DNA of 64,000 nt from Aquatica leii (GCA_035610365.1 CM069435.1:11645123-11709122), one strand, 5' to 3'; shown: positions 31,640 to 44,236, numbered from the stretch's first letter. Program-made: numbers and translations. Notes: generated by a model from the letters alone, not told the origin.

Positions 31640-34149
31640 CATTCCTGAATTTCAAAAATTAATTGTTTACCAGTATTACAGACACAAATCAATATTTTTG
31701 GAAAAGAGACAAATCGCTCCGAAAATGCAAGCTGCAATGTCTTGCGAAAAATCAGTTTGTTTGGGTCCATGAACGACAATACGTCAAAGGCTAAGTTCTA
31801 ATTCTTGTTCTAGCTCTCAAGGAGAGACTAAACCAAGCCTAAAAAATGGATTTGTTAAAGTGATCCTGTTCCATAGCCTTTTTGGTCGCCCGAGCTTAAC
31901 CTCCGTGATTGCTATTTATGGGCGGTATAAGGACTATGGTATACACTAACAAATTGATTGATTTAGATGATCTTTCCAACCGCGTTGACGTAGCTCGGTG
32001 ACAATTCAATAGCAGGACAGGGGTATCGATTTAGGGTGCATTATAGGTCTAATTTAGGTGATACTAATTAGCATGTTGACTAACTGAACTGGTTCAAAGA
32101 AATATTGGACTATTTTGAAGAAACTGGGATTTTGATCGATGACTGTCAAAGAATATTCAATGCAAACGAGTCAGCATTTTTTCTTTCAGCAAAGGGCAAC
32201 AACGTTCTAGCTAAAAACGGGAGTAAGACAGTCTACAACCGCGCAGATGTTAAAAAAGATTGTTTAACAGTCTTGATATGTGGTCATTTTTTAAAATCTG
32301 AGTTTTATTGATTAGATAAATATTACAGTTCGTTTTTTCTTTACAGAAAATGCATCTGGTGACGTAACTCCCTCAATGGTTATGTACCCTTATAAGAGAA
32401 CTACAAAACGTGTCATACACCAAATTTCTTCAGAATGGGGAATTGGAAAATCAGAAAGTGGTTGAATGGTCTGTGAAACATTTTTTGAATACGTCACCAA
32501 TATTTTCCACCCGTGACTTCTGAAAGAAAACATACTGTTTTCTGTTTTATTGTATCTGGATGGCCACAATCTCACGGAACTGCGCCCTTTAGTGATTTTT
32601 GCAGAGGAGAAAACATCAATTTCACAAATATTCTCCAACCGTTTAATGTGAGACTCTTGAGATCCCAAAAAAGTAGTTGGAAGAAAAGTATGCAGCAGTG
32701 GAGAAGTAAAAATGGACGTAAAGCTTGCAAACATGCATCAGTCCTTAAAAGTGCGTTGAAGCAAATAAACGATATCAAAAAAAATTTTCAAAACGCCTTT
32801 AGAGCTTGCCGATTATACCTCTTCAATCCCAACAATATCGACTACAGTAAGGTATTGCAATCAAAAATAAAGTTGGAAAATGATGTAACTTGAGATAATT
32901 CTGAGATAATAAAACATTTAAGATTTTTGAAAAAGCACATAGAAAATGATAAGGTTAATAAATTCTAAGAACTTTACAAAGCGCAGTGGCAGAGAAACAG
33001 TGAGGATAAAACATTATACAGTGTTTGGTTGGAAATCTTCAAAAAATCCGGATTGAGATTTCCGCAACGGGAAGAACATAATTGGAGGTCATTACTGAAA
33101 ATACAAGAGTTACAATCGAGTTTAAAGATGGGTTAATACTGGAAGAGACGTGGATAAATAATTTTTAATTAGGTTAGAACGATGGACTAGCTGAAAATGT
33201 GAAAAAGATCATTGAAGATTTGAGCCAGAATGTAATATTTCAGTTGAATGAAAATAAAGAACGAAAACGAATTTGATCTCGTATTTCATAATAGCAATCC
33301 TATAATAGTGGATTCCGAAAAAACACAAAATTGTGACAAGATAAAAACACAAAACGTCACTGAAGTTACACCAGTATAGGTGTATGAGAAAGTAAAAGTA
33401 ATGGAAGATTGTTTAGAATGTGAGCAGATTCACGAAAATACGGAGCTTATTTAATTAGGTATATTTGGAACGCTACCATCAAAATAAAGATTTAAACTCC
33501 GGCGTAGTAGGAAATTATCAAGCAGAAGACCAGCCTAATCAGAATGAAGTGTTTGCCGCTCAAAGAGCCACTGACACACAATGAACAGAAACAAAATTGT
33601 ATTCATACTCCTTTTAAAAAATCATTGTTTTGACTAGAGGAAATACAGTGTAAAAAAACACGAAAGAACAAGGAGAAAATAAAAGTTAGAAGCAGAAAAA
33701 GAACTACGAAAACGCAAACGAGAAGAAAGGCAAAACGATAAAATTCAACGGAATAAGACAATGAAGAAAAATTTAAAGAATGTAAGAAAAATGGTGATGA
33801 AAGTAACTATGCATGTAGTTCAGTTAGAGAAGAATTGCTAGTGAAAATCTGCCATAAAAAAGAACAAGCAAAACTTAATTCTGAGTGAATGACTTTGTGA
33901 TTATTCAATATGAAGAGGAATACTTTCAAGGTATAATTAAGGATATTGAAATTGATGCAGATGATTGGTACAAACAAATGGAAATGGCCTCATGAGGTTG
34001 ATACATTTTGGTTCTCCTTTGACGAAATAATTCAGAAAATTAAAGCACATGAAGAAACAAACAAAAGGGGATTTTTTGTAGTTACAGAAATCGAGAAATA
34101 CCAACAGTTTCTTTTACAATTATTACAAATTTTGTCTTTTGCAAATTAA
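31640..34149 (+). pseudogene. pogo-type (DDE_1) transposase remnant B with C-terminal tail
   Basis: The DDE core is readable: CQRIFNANESAFFLSAKGNN and VLAKNG-KTVYN (32105-32311) with Asn for the first catalytic Asp, then YLDGHNL (second Asp) near 32545-32580. The 32513-32893 frame follows with FSDFCRGENINFTNILQPFN, a WKKSMQQWRSKNGRKA-like helix and ACRLYLFNPNNIDYSKV. After a low-complexity Lys/Glu-rich linker, the 33946-34149 frame reads NKWKWPHEVDTFWFSFDEI and NKRGFFVVTEIEKY, a C-terminal tail I know from related insect elements. Frames are broken throughout. Confidence 0.75.
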
Positions 34150-35979
34150 ACAATTTCTGTCTTTATGGTTTTTTCTCTACCCCTAATGAATTTCTAAATT
34201 TTTATCTTGGATAACAAAAGGGATCAAAACAATTAGCAAATTGAAGTATTTTTCACAGCGACTGCCATATGTACAGTATGTGACGAATTTAGGTACACTG
34301 ACGGAATTATGTTCCAGTGACTCGAAATTATATACATGCAAATATAATCGTTGTCTGATTTAGGTGCTTTTGCAAATAATTTTAATAAAAATTATTTCTG
34401 GGTTATTTTTAACATTTTTAGCAATATAAGTGACAAAATCAGTCACAGACAGTGTAAACTAACTATAAACAAAGATTCCTTAACGTGTCTGAATTAGGGA
34501 CACTTACCTTACCAAACTTTTTATGTTTATTAAATAAATTGCAATATCAGACATTTAAATGTTTTATGCATAATATGTAAAATGCAAAAAACCAAAGGTT
34601 TAAATTTTATTTCGGCATACTCGCTTATTCTAATATAATAATTGCGAGAAACCCAACAATTAAAATTAAACAAAAAGGTCATACTCGTGTAAAAACACAA
34701 AAACACATTAACCGCATATAAAAAAATATACTTCGCCATTTTAATACATGAACGACCTTATAGTAAAGATAAACACTAGGGCTCGAGTTGCCACAGGAAG
34801 CACGTACTACCCAAAGTTAATTGTTATTGCACGTATTCGGAATTTATAAAGACGAAAAAATTGTAACAGATTAATTGCAGATTAACGCAAACCTAACTAT
34901 TCTAGTCTCGTTCGTTTGAAAAACTGCTTCTAATCTTGAAGAAAAAACATTTTCTTAATAATCAACTCAGTTTTTTCGAATTTAATGTCATCTACAAAAA
35001 TAAAAAAAAACAGGAACAATCTAAATAAAAAAATATAAATAATAAAAATTAAAAGTCAGGTAAGTTCATTATTTGCGATTAGTAAATGTCTAAATGGTAT
35101 CATCCTGTGTAAATATTTTTTTAATTACTTTTTAGCAATTAAGAAAATAACAGTTGACAAGCAACACAAGAATTCAAATTTACCCATCATTAACAGGTGT
35201 AAAATTAAATTAATTTAATTGAACTTGAGCGTTACAAATAATTTACATCAATTTAAGTTTGTTAATAAAATAAGCAGAAAGAATTATTTTGTACAAATAA
35301 CAATATATAAAAACCTACGTATATTGTGATTTTTAGTGCAAAATAGTGGGCGATTAATACCAAAATCCGGATTTTTTTAGTTACACATAAAAAACAATAA
35401 TAAACATAAATAAAAATAAGATCTTTTTTTATAATAAGTTTGACGCTAATTATATCCTAAGCCACCGTATTAATTGGCACTTAATTATAATATGTTTTGC
35501 ATGTTAGTTTATAATCGTTTTATAATTTAACTGTATATAGCCGGTATACTGAAACAAGTTTCACTTGTACAATTCAATAAGATTTTTAGGACTGTGTTTA
35601 ACACGCATACAATCTATTTAAATAAAAAAGGTGTAACTGGTATTGTAAAAGAAGAATTGTTATTGCTCTTTTTGTAAATCACGAGTAACGTACACCTGGT
35701 TTATTATACTTTAAATACAACTCAGCTATAATTTATACACACCTTGATTAGACATTCTTTTATTGTCATTTACAATAAGACCTATTTGAGTCGTGTATCT
35801 GTCTACTAATAACAAATTATGCAAATTATTGTTTAGTTGTACCATAAGAAATTTAAGAAAAAGTTTTGACATGAAAGTTTCTCGCAATTAAGATAACTGT
35901 ACAATATGTAACAAAATATACAAATTATTTTAATTGTTGGTGTTGTACTATACTTCGTTTAAAAAGGGCATAAAAACTA
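34150..35979. other. AT-rich DNA without a recognised gene
   Basis: Only short frames and A/T runs. No element recognised until the Penelope-like 3' end near 35980. Confidence 0.55.
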
Positions 35980-36560
35980 CTCAGGTTTTTTACATGGCGA
36001 CGTTTCGTGTACAAAGTGTATACTTCTTCATGCCGCTGCAATTACAACAACAATCAACCATAATTACAGCCTTAAATAATTTACAGATAAAAAATTACGT
36101 ATGAACTTACAAGAAAAATTGAGTAGGTGAATCCGGTGGGCAAACGACATGAGCAAGTGTTTACATTCATTATTAAATAGACAAAAATTTCATTAAAAGT
36201 CAAAAAGTTAAAATTATATAATAAATTTCAAATACAGGTTAACACAGTGCCAAACATAGTATGTATAATCAAAAACACAAGATAATTTGTTATCAAATCA
36301 ATCTGTAGAATTGAATTCAAAGAATACTCGCGAGCAATCAACCTATGTAAAAATTACCTTGTAATTTTAGAAATTAAATTGTTGTAAATGCTACTGAAAT
36401 TATTAGTATCACTATTAAAATTAATATTGATAAACATAAATTCAGAAACCAATCTTTTTCTATAATTATTCTCCACCTCTAAAATTGTAGGATTATTGAA
36501 ATCTCGGAACTCACTTAGGTAAATCTCAGTAGGCGCGTCCAAGTCGTGGGGATCTATCTC
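35980..36560 (-). mobile_element. Penelope-like element 3' end, minus strand
   Basis: The minus-strand frame 36354-36542 reads FRDFNNPTILEVENNYRKRL, then SEFMFININFNSDTNNFSS, matching the C-terminal tail after the GIY-YIG domain of Penelope-like proteins. Downstream on the same strand lies an untranslated region ending in a hammerhead-like motif (36035-35997). It is a 5'-truncated copy. Confidence 0.72.
35997..36035 (-). ncRNA. Hammerhead-like relic at a Penelope-like 3' end
   Basis: On the minus strand: GGC, ATGAAGA (one change, C to A, from CTGANGA), a stem II of six positions with one mismatch (GTATAC against GTACAC), GAAA, AC-GT without a loop, GTC and GCC. The order is that of a type I hammerhead, but the core change and missing stem III loop make activity unlikely. 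Confidence 0.45.
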
Positions 36561-37452
36561 AAATAAAACGATGGCAGGGTCCTACTAAAAACCCAGTTTG
36601 AAGTGTGGCATCAGGGCCTTCTACTGAAGCTGTACTACAACAGAATTTCGCAACCGATGGTGCAGCTCATCCGCTCATATCTTATCAACTGCACGTTTAG
36701 TGTGAAGCTATACACTTCAAAATTTGGCCCGAGAATAATTCAAGCAGGAGTCCCACAAGGATCAGTTCTGGGTCCTCTGCTGTATAATATCTTCACCTCC
36801 GACATCCCAAAGCATCCACGAGTGGAGTACGCTCTATACGCCGACGACACCGCGGTAATGGTAAGCTCGAGATCCCTCAAACAGATCGTAGACCGACTGC
36901 ATGGATCACCTGTTGAGCGGGTACGCCGACTGGAGAATTACGGTAAACCCGACCTGAGAGGTGCCGACATACCGTGGAAGAACAAAGCAAAGTACCTTTG
37001 CCTCGTTCTCGACAGACGCCTATCGTGGAAGAAACACCTTCACAACGTAGCAGTTAGAGCATCCGCAGTAATGTCCAAGCTGCATCCGATCATGGGGAGA
37101 AACGGCGTCCTATCCGTGAACAACAAGCTGCTCCTCTACAAATCGGTGATACGGCCCACCATGACCTACGCTTCGCCAACGTGGTCGCACGCGGTGAAAG
37201 CGCACATCGAGAAGCTGCAGCGAACCCAAAACAAAGCGCTACACATTGTCGCCAACGCACCGTGGTTCGTGAAAAACAACTAGCTTCACCGGGATTTATA
37301 GATGCCCAGCATAAAGCAGCTACTTCGAGACACAGCACAGAAGTTGGCCGAAGAAATACCGACGCATCCCAACGAGGAAGTAAGGAAACTATGGAGATAC
37401 GATTCGAGGATCGTGCGTAGGTACAGAAGACCGAAACACGTACTCCAATAAA
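36561..37452 (+). pseudogene. Jockey-type LINE reverse transcriptase, 3' fragment
   Basis: A 226-residue frame (36603-37283) contains GVPQGSVLGPLLYNIF and YALYADDTAVMV (catalytic YADD), then an in-frame loss of most of the thumb, then IPWKNKAKYLCLVLDRRLSW, YKSVIRPTMTYASPTWSHA and LQRTQNKALHIV. After a frameshift at about 37285 the C-terminus continues to QLLRDTAQKLAEEIPTHP and ends near 37450. This is the order of Jockey-clade ORF2. It is 5'-truncated (no endonuclease) and noticeably GC-richer than its flanks, suggesting a younger arrival. Confidence 0.88.
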
Positions 37453-37564
37453 TTAGAATAAAAACGTTCTCGGGTAACCAAAAACGGCCATGAAAGCACG
37501 AAACATCAGATTTAATATAAAAGTTAAACTTTACTGAAATATTAATGCCATTTAAGTCCACAGT

Positions 37565-37750
37565 CTATAGTACTAAAAACCCAGTGTTTACGGGGTATAT
37601 CGCACCCCCCTGTCCAGGGATACGGGTAAAGATCACAACGGCGAGAAAGGTGTAGAAGAAGAATTTCAGTGCAATGGACCCGGCAAAAGTGGTAACCTTG
37701 CCTACAAGGAAAGTAGAAAACAAAACCAAACAAGTGGCAGCTCGTTAGTT
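37565..37750 (+). other. Possible LINE 5' region fragment
   Basis: GC-rich DNA unlike its AT-rich surroundings, with a short frame MDPAKVVTLPTRKVE. Base composition and position right after the LINE 3' end suggest the start of another LINE copy. I cannot confirm the family. Confidence 0.25.
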
Positions 37751-37768
37751 AAATTTTTTTGCATCTCC

Positions 37769-38460
37769 TTACCGAATACAATAAAGAGAATAACCTGTGC
37801 TGTCATGGACCTGAGTTCTGATAGCGCAAGCTATCTTAGAAAGATTTCCACCCCAAGTACGATTGTTATCTGACACACAACATCTAATCATAGTCCCTAG
37901 TGTTTTGTTTGCTCTTTCAGTAGGGTTTGCTTGAGCGTGATAATTAGCTATAAAGACTTGCTTAATTCTATAAGACATTAAGAGCTGTTTAAACTGAACA
38001 CTTTTAAACTGCACACCATTATCCGAAAGTAAGACAGAAGGTGGATGGAACATCAACAACAAATGCTCTTCAACTGCTTTACAAAGTAATTTTGCTAAAG
38101 AATTTCGAAAAGAAATCACCAAAGAAAATTTACTAAACATATCAATTAAAATCAAAATAAATTTATAGCCATTATTTGATCTCGGAAGAGGACCTATAAA
38201 ATCACAAGAAATAACATCAAACGGTCTATTTACTACTTTACGACATAACATAAGACCAGCAGGTTTTAGTTGTTCTGGTATGTTTTGGGCGCATATCTTA
38301 CACTTCTTAACATATTCGCAAATATCGGATTTCATTTTAGGTCAGTAGTAACTTTGTAAAACTCGCTTAAACGTTTTATGAACACCGGAATGCCCTGAAC
38401 GTGGATCATCATGACAACGATTTTTTTTCTATCTTCTTTTGGAACAACTATCTTCCATTT
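37769..38460 (-). pseudogene. Gypsy integrase (broken)
   Basis: The zinc-binding end (SGVHKTFKRV, YY-stop-PKM, CKICAQ) carries TGA where the usual Trp codon stands near 38340. The 188-codon frame 37769-38335 holds the core: ISCDFIGPLPRSNNGYKFIL (first Asp), VLLSDNGVQFKS (second Asp) and NPTERANKTLGTMIR (Glu). It ends within the C-terminal part (VHDSTGYSLY). The core triad is intact although the gene is not. Confidence 0.88.
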
Positions 38461-38499
38461 TTCAAATCAAGGCCAGGAATAGTCTTTGAATTAATGAAC

Positions 38500-39080
38500 T
38501 TATACAATATGTTCTTTACCTTTTTTGGGTATTAGATTAAATGAATATTGATGCAGTTTCAAACTCCACCTAGCCAAACGTCCTGTGGGATCCTTTAAAC
38601 TATTCAACCAAAGTAGAGACCAATGGTCAGTAACAACCGTAAAGTGAGTGCCTTCAATATAAGGACGAAGTTTTTCTATTGACCACAGTACTGCCAAGCA
38701 TGCGCGCTCAGTACAAGTAAATTTACGTTCTTGCCTAGTGAGAGAGCGTGACAAATAACAAATGACTTTCTCACCCTCATCCGGAAAATTCTGCGTTAAG
38801 ACCACACCAAGACCATATCCACTAGCATCAGTTTGGATAACAAAAGGCAACTCAAAATTTCAACACGTCAAAACTGGAGCCGATATAAGTATTTCTTTAA
38901 TCTGTCGAAAAGTTTCTTCTTGCCTTCTTCCCCAGCACCACTTTGCGTTTTTCTCCAATAGCTCCGTTATTGGTTGTATTAATGATGAAAAGTTTGGAAT
39001 GAAACGCCGATACCATGACGCTGTCCCTATTACACTACGAACTTCTGATACTTTAGTAGGAATCGGATTCTGAAGAATTA
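38500..39080 (-). pseudogene. Gypsy RT C-terminus and RNase H (broken)
   Basis: From 39080 downward: VSEVRSVIGTASWYRRFIPN and PITELLEKNAKWCW (RT connection), APVLTC, then the 116-codon frame 38500-38850 with FVIQTDASGYGLGVVLTQ (RNase H first Asp), CTERACLAVLWSIEKLRPYI (Glu), FTVVTDHWSL (Asp) and GRLARWSLKLHQY, ending KKGKEHIV. One stop lies between APVLTC and NFELPFV. The RNase H motif set looks complete. Confidence 0.88.
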
Positions 39081-39300
39081 CCGAAGATTCTTACATATGT
39101 CAAAAACCCGACTACCAACTTTAAATCCCGATTCTTGCCTACTTGATTTTGAAAAGGCAGCAATCAACGCTTTTCAAGCTACAGTTTCAGGAATTGAAAC
39201 AAAAATATGTTTATTTAAATCAATAAGTCATCCGAAAGCTAGAGGAAATTGGTTTAAAACGTTGTTACATGCCAAAGTTAAAACAATGACACTTGCCTGA
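39080..39300 (+). pseudogene. Mutator-like (MULE) transposase scrap
   Basis: The 67-codon frame reads NPDSCLLDFEKAAINAFQ, resembling the MULE core where a D-(Y/F)-E-x-A motif provides an acidic catalytic residue, followed by a degraded HFxQ-like stretch (LFKSISHPKARGNWF) and LHAKVKTMTLA. The usual zinc-type C-H pair is lost (Cys-Leu-Phe-Lys). It abuts the truncated Gypsy RT at 39080. Confidence 0.5.
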
Positions 39301-41686
39301 AATAAAGTAACATAAACGGTGTTATGCCGGTGCTTAGTGAAGACAGGGTGGGTTATATTCAAAATTTCGTGATTGTTTTGGAAAACTAGACGAAAACACA
39401 AAATCAAAAAGGTCAACATCAAAGAGCGCCAGGAAGGAGTAAAGCTCAATGGACTAGAGGGCCTTGCCAACAACGAGTCCGCTTCAAATGGATACACTCA
39501 ATTGGGGCTTACCTTATGAGTGTATCACACGTAAAATCTGAAATATTCTAAAAATTTACAAACGCGTAGGCCGACGGAATAAAAGCTTCGTTACATTTAG
39601 CAGTTTAACATTTATTACATAATTAAAATGAGAATAGATAATCAATAAAGCAACAAATTTACAATTAAAACTAAACACAAATATAAAAAAAAACAAAAAA
39701 AACAAAATAAAAATTTAAAAAAAAATAAACTAAATTACCTTTTTAAAGAAAGAAAAAAAAATAAAATAATCAACGGCCGTGTGCGCATGAAACAAAAAAA
39801 TAAAATACTTAATTAAATCAAGTCAAGTACGTAAGGGTATAAAGCAAACTTTACAATCTTAAATTATGGTACGCAAATTAAGAATATCTTTAATTCTTTA
39901 CTTTATATGTCGTAACAATCTTTATAAATTGGTTTCATTACGTCTTTTAATTTAATGCAAAAGAATAATACCTAAAATTAGCACACATGAACACCATAAC
40001 TGGTTTCATTCATCGAAATATTTAATATCTATCAATATATTCTCATAACTAATTTCAAAGCTTTTAAATCACTGAACTCACGAAATAAAACTTAATCGGT
40101 AATCTATAAATACCTTGATTGTTCGAAGACGAGCTCCTGATTAGCTTAAGCCAGATGACGTCGTTCGGAATCTCGATAAGGTACCACAACCACTTGAACC
40201 ATTTACCGTCGGAAGATTTTTAATTATCCACCATCAAAGCGAGAATTGGGATTGCCAAACACAACGTACACGAAAACCCACTATATACACTAATACGAAA
40301 CTAATGAACAGTGACTTCAATAAGCCGAAATAGGAAAGTTTTCCCGCTTGAACGATTCACTGTACCATTGTTGAAGCCTTCCGCGGTACTACTACATTTA
40401 AATGGGGTTTAACCCCTGACAACTACATACCGATACTTAAGTTATTTCGTACGACTAACAGTCCACTCACTTCCCATTATCACCAAAATCACACACATAT
40501 ATATATAACCTTATTCGACTACCATCTCCACAATGGCTGTGTTCAAAACTTCATGAAAGAAAACAATCTCATTAAGAAGTGCGACAAGGAGGCAAACAGA
40601 TCAAATAACGTCAAAATCGTAGTATTGGACCACGGCGTTTGTTTCTACGTAAAACTGTCAAATTGACAAAATATTATATTACATTACTGTCGTAAAGATT
40701 AAGCTGTCTAATATATTAAAATAATGATTTAATTCCCACGTCATTTAATCGACTAACACAAAGAAACCAAGTACGAATGTACTGAGAATACACTTAAAAC
40801 AAAGAACTTTTAAACTAACTTTAAACAAACGGCTAAAATATATTTAATTACAATTATATCTCAGAAGGAAAACATAAATTACCACTGGAATTTTGATCAA
40901 ACAAAGAAATTGTCAAACAAACATAATCGAGAGTACAGATGATTCACGGCGTAACAAAATACAAAATTTTATCAAAAATTTTGAATTATAAATCCAAAAA
41001 CGAGTTTTTGCAGTACTTTAAAAATACGTATATTAGAGGTCGTGAGTTGAGAAATGGCCGTAGGCAAAATTCAGAATTTCCTACAAACATATGGAATCAT
41101 CGTTAAAATACACCAGATGGTTTGGTCAGGACTACCAACAGCGTAAAAGGCTTTCACTATTCACTTTAATATTTCTTTCAAAGTGTCCATGTGGAAATTT
41201 CGTGATAGACTGTTTGCAGAAGTTACTTTACAACACACATATTATTTGCAATATGAAAGTGATCAAAGAAAGCTACAACGTTTGAAATAGAAACAAATGA
41301 AAGAGCGCATAGTTAGAGTAGTCCAAGACGTTGAACAGCAATCGACATTTCTAAAAAATATAGCGCACGTTTTAATTTTTACATTATTTTTCAAATTGTA
41401 TGTCCGGTTATACTTTATCGATGTTAGAAATATAAATCGTTTTAATTATTATAATTTAATTTTTGTCAATATTATTCAGACTTACTTTTACTACTTTAAA
41501 GTGATAATTCAGGATAAAGAATTTAAAGAAACATAAATAATATTTGTTATGCCTATGCAAAAATATGCGTAAAATATGTTTAAAAAAAAGTGGTCTTACC
41601 ACTTTTTTTAGTGCAGGAAAGTATGCAAAATGCATTTTTGTTGAAATCTAGTAATGCTAAACTAGCTAAAAAAACTAAATGTTGGC
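39301..41686. other. Mostly AT-rich DNA without a recognised gene
   Basis: An A-rich stretch lies at 39650-39770. A GC-richer stretch at 40080-40640 contains a GGGGTTTAACCCC palindrome (about 40404-40416) and could be promoter or LTR DNA, but I find no partner copy. Two frames at 41091-41285 and 41297-41536 have no recognisable domain. Confidence 0.45.
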
Positions 41687-41800
41687 GTTACGAATTATAT
41701 CGTTACGAAGAGTTATGGTTACGAACCGTCAATGTTACGAAGTGTCGCAGTTACGAATTGTCCGTTACCCTTCGTGGGGTTACGAACGGTAGCGTTACGA
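41687..41800 (+). repeat. GTTACGA short tandem array, eight units
   Basis: GTTACGA (once GTTACCC) starts at 41687, 41702, 41718, 41734, 41750, 41764, 41779 and 41794, spacing 14-16 bp, with variable sequence between. Several units continue as GTTACGAA-x-TGTC. Confidence 0.9.
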
Positions 41801-42089
41801 TATGTCATGGATTCCAAGAAAACAAAATCGATGATAATAACTAGAAATCACCTTGAACCTTAAATGGCCTTACAACTCAATAACCAAAATATAGAAAATG
41901 TATCACATTTTCGAAACCTAAGATGCCTTGAAGAAACAAAATGCCGCATTAAAACAGTACGCACAGTCTTCAAGAACAAGCAACTAACATTGTACTCATA
42001 ACATATACACATTAAAATACGAACTAGACTGCTGAGATGCTAATGCTATGTTTTCTCAGTTTTATTCTAAGGATTGGACATTGAACAAA

Positions 42090-42466
42090 GGCCCTATCAG
42101 CAAAACTGAACACTCTGAGATGTGAGCGTATAGAAGAATGTGACGCATCAAAAGATCAGTAGTAAAAAGGTTATGGAGTTAATGCAAAAAACCACGGAAT
42201 GTGTCGATACTATTCAAAAACAAAAGCTACAATATCTGGGGCATATAATGAGAAACACAAAATATCGCTTATTACAGTTAGTTCTACAAGGACGGATAGA
42301 AGAACATCGTCCACCAGACCAAAGACGCATATCCTGGCTGAAGAACCTAAGAGATCGGTATAATTTAACATCAACCCAAACTATTTCAAACAGCAGCATC
42401 CCGGCTGATGATCGTGAACACGCTTCTAAGAAGAGTACGCACCTGAAGAAGAAGAAGTCAAAGTAG
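42090..42466 (+). pseudogene. LINE (RTE-like endonuclease-RT) C-terminal scrap
   Basis: The 108-codon frame reads IQKQKLQYLGHIMRNTKYRL, LVLQGRIEEHRPPDQRRISW and LKNLRDRYNL, the conserved C-terminal tail of LINE endonuclease-reverse transcriptases (YLGH-x-MR, then GRRR-x-SWL). Just upstream another frame gives YRRM-RIKRS, the preceding conserved helix. No catalytic domain is left. Confidence 0.65.
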
Positions 42467-42479
42467 AAAAAAATGTAGA

Positions 42480-44236
42480 AAAGTTTCGAATGAATTTTCT
42501 ACTATCATTAATTTTAGCTCAGTGCACAGAAAAGATTGAGTAAACACTAACAATTACGTTACAAATGATCTGAGAAATATATTTGTATTTTCCAGAGAAA
42601 GATCTAAATCTGTACATTAAGACTGAAATCAAACTATAAGACTTAAAAAAATTGTACGAGTTTTGCAAAATGCTTTAGTTGACTGTGACCAATTGAACAT
42701 ATCTACTATAGACAATCATTGAAAAACTATTGACATATCCTTATTAAGTTTTGAACAAGAATTTTTGAACCAACAATTAAATAAATAAAGGAGGATAAAG
42801 AAAGTTTACCATATAAATTCTCCTGCAGAATACTAAATGATCTTAAACTTGAAAAAATACTAGGAACAAAAAAAACATTTTAACAAGCTCCTCTATTTTT
42901 TTCCTTAAACTTAATCGTGCTGTTAAAATGTATTTTATAAAATGAAAAAACAGTTAAATCAACTACGAAATAACTTGTAAGTTACAATAATAACAAATTA
43001 ATGGAAAAAATCTATCAATTTAAATGACGTTTAAACGAACTATGCTTTAAAGAGGCAAATTGAATATTTTAAAAAATTCATAACCGTTGTCTCAATCTAT
43101 TAACATTGTCAATAATTTTGTTTCTCGAACGCTGATATTTCATGTTTATTTAACGTACCTGTCACGCTGAAACGACAATTTATTATGGCAAAAGCAAACT
43201 TAAATCAGTTACACGTCATTGACATCAGATGTAATTTTTTAAGTACGTTGACGATATTATGCCAGCTACAAAAATAAATTATTTTATAAACTTAAAGAGT
43301 TTCAGTTGTTACGTTTGTTGTTTATTAATAGAAGTTTCTCCAGTAAATCAAATAGCATTTACTAAACAGTATAAGTATTTCTCAAAATGTTTGAAAAAAT
43401 ATAAATTTTATTAGTCAGTCAGTCAGAAACAGTTAATTTTTATTAGACGTTGCCATTTTAAATTAAAAATACACGAAAAACAAGAATATTAACCGAAGCA
43501 ACATAAGAAAAATCTAAACGATATTTGTCTCTAAAGACTTTGTGTGCAAAAACCATAAACTTGTTTTATTACTAAAAAGTAACACTAATGGCCATTTCCT
43601 GCAGCTAAAACTATCGAAAAACGGTTTTTGTGAAGTAAATTAAATGTATATTAAATGAAAAAAAACAACTATTTTCCAATTTATTAAAAATGATTTATGA
43701 GTCACATCAGTCGACGGTTAATTGGTATATTTATGTGGCAATTAAATTAGTTAAAAAAAGCTCTAATAGCAACTGTTATTAATATGTAATAAAAGTATTT
43801 TATTGTATTACAAATTTCTATTAAATTATCATTTTTATGTTACATTATATTTAAATTACAATGCATTAAATGATGCTATCTACTTTTTTGTAGAATAAAG
43901 CGCGGGTTGTAATTACAGTAATAAAACTAAGTATTGATATTCTGTTATTAAAATATTGCAGTTGAAATGTTTTACAACAATTACAACGGGTCCTTTTGAT
44001 TTATGAGTTTATGCAATTCATTCAAATGGGACATCTCTTTTGTTGTAATCAGAAAGTGAAACCTCTTAACACCAAAAAATGTATCAGCAAATTGAAAACT
44101 TACATATTTTACTTACATCTCTTATAAGAAAATTAACTTATTTTGTTATTAAAAGTTTTTTGGCGCCAGAAAACACATTTTTCTTAAAGCATTCTAAGAT
44201 AAAACATATCACGTTAAACAAATATTTTTTACTGCC

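Larger units (their letters stand above)
37769..39080 (-). mobile_element. Gypsy-type LTR element, pol fragment (RT end, RNase H, integrase)
   Basis: On the minus strand, order is RT C-terminus, RNase H, integrase. The polymerase palm, protease and gag are missing, and no LTR was found. The sequence resembles the element at 45240-49030 (both have DPTGRLARW and GPLPRSN), so both belong to one Gypsy lineage. Confidence 0.85.

Noticed and set aside
40380..40430. GGGGTTTAACCCC palindrome in a GC-richer stretch as a promoter or LTR element
   Set aside because: No partner copy and no downstream gene; not enough to name a function.
41091..41536. Two consecutive short plus-strand frames that might be a small gene
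   Set aside because: No similarity I recognise, no splice or promoter evidence.
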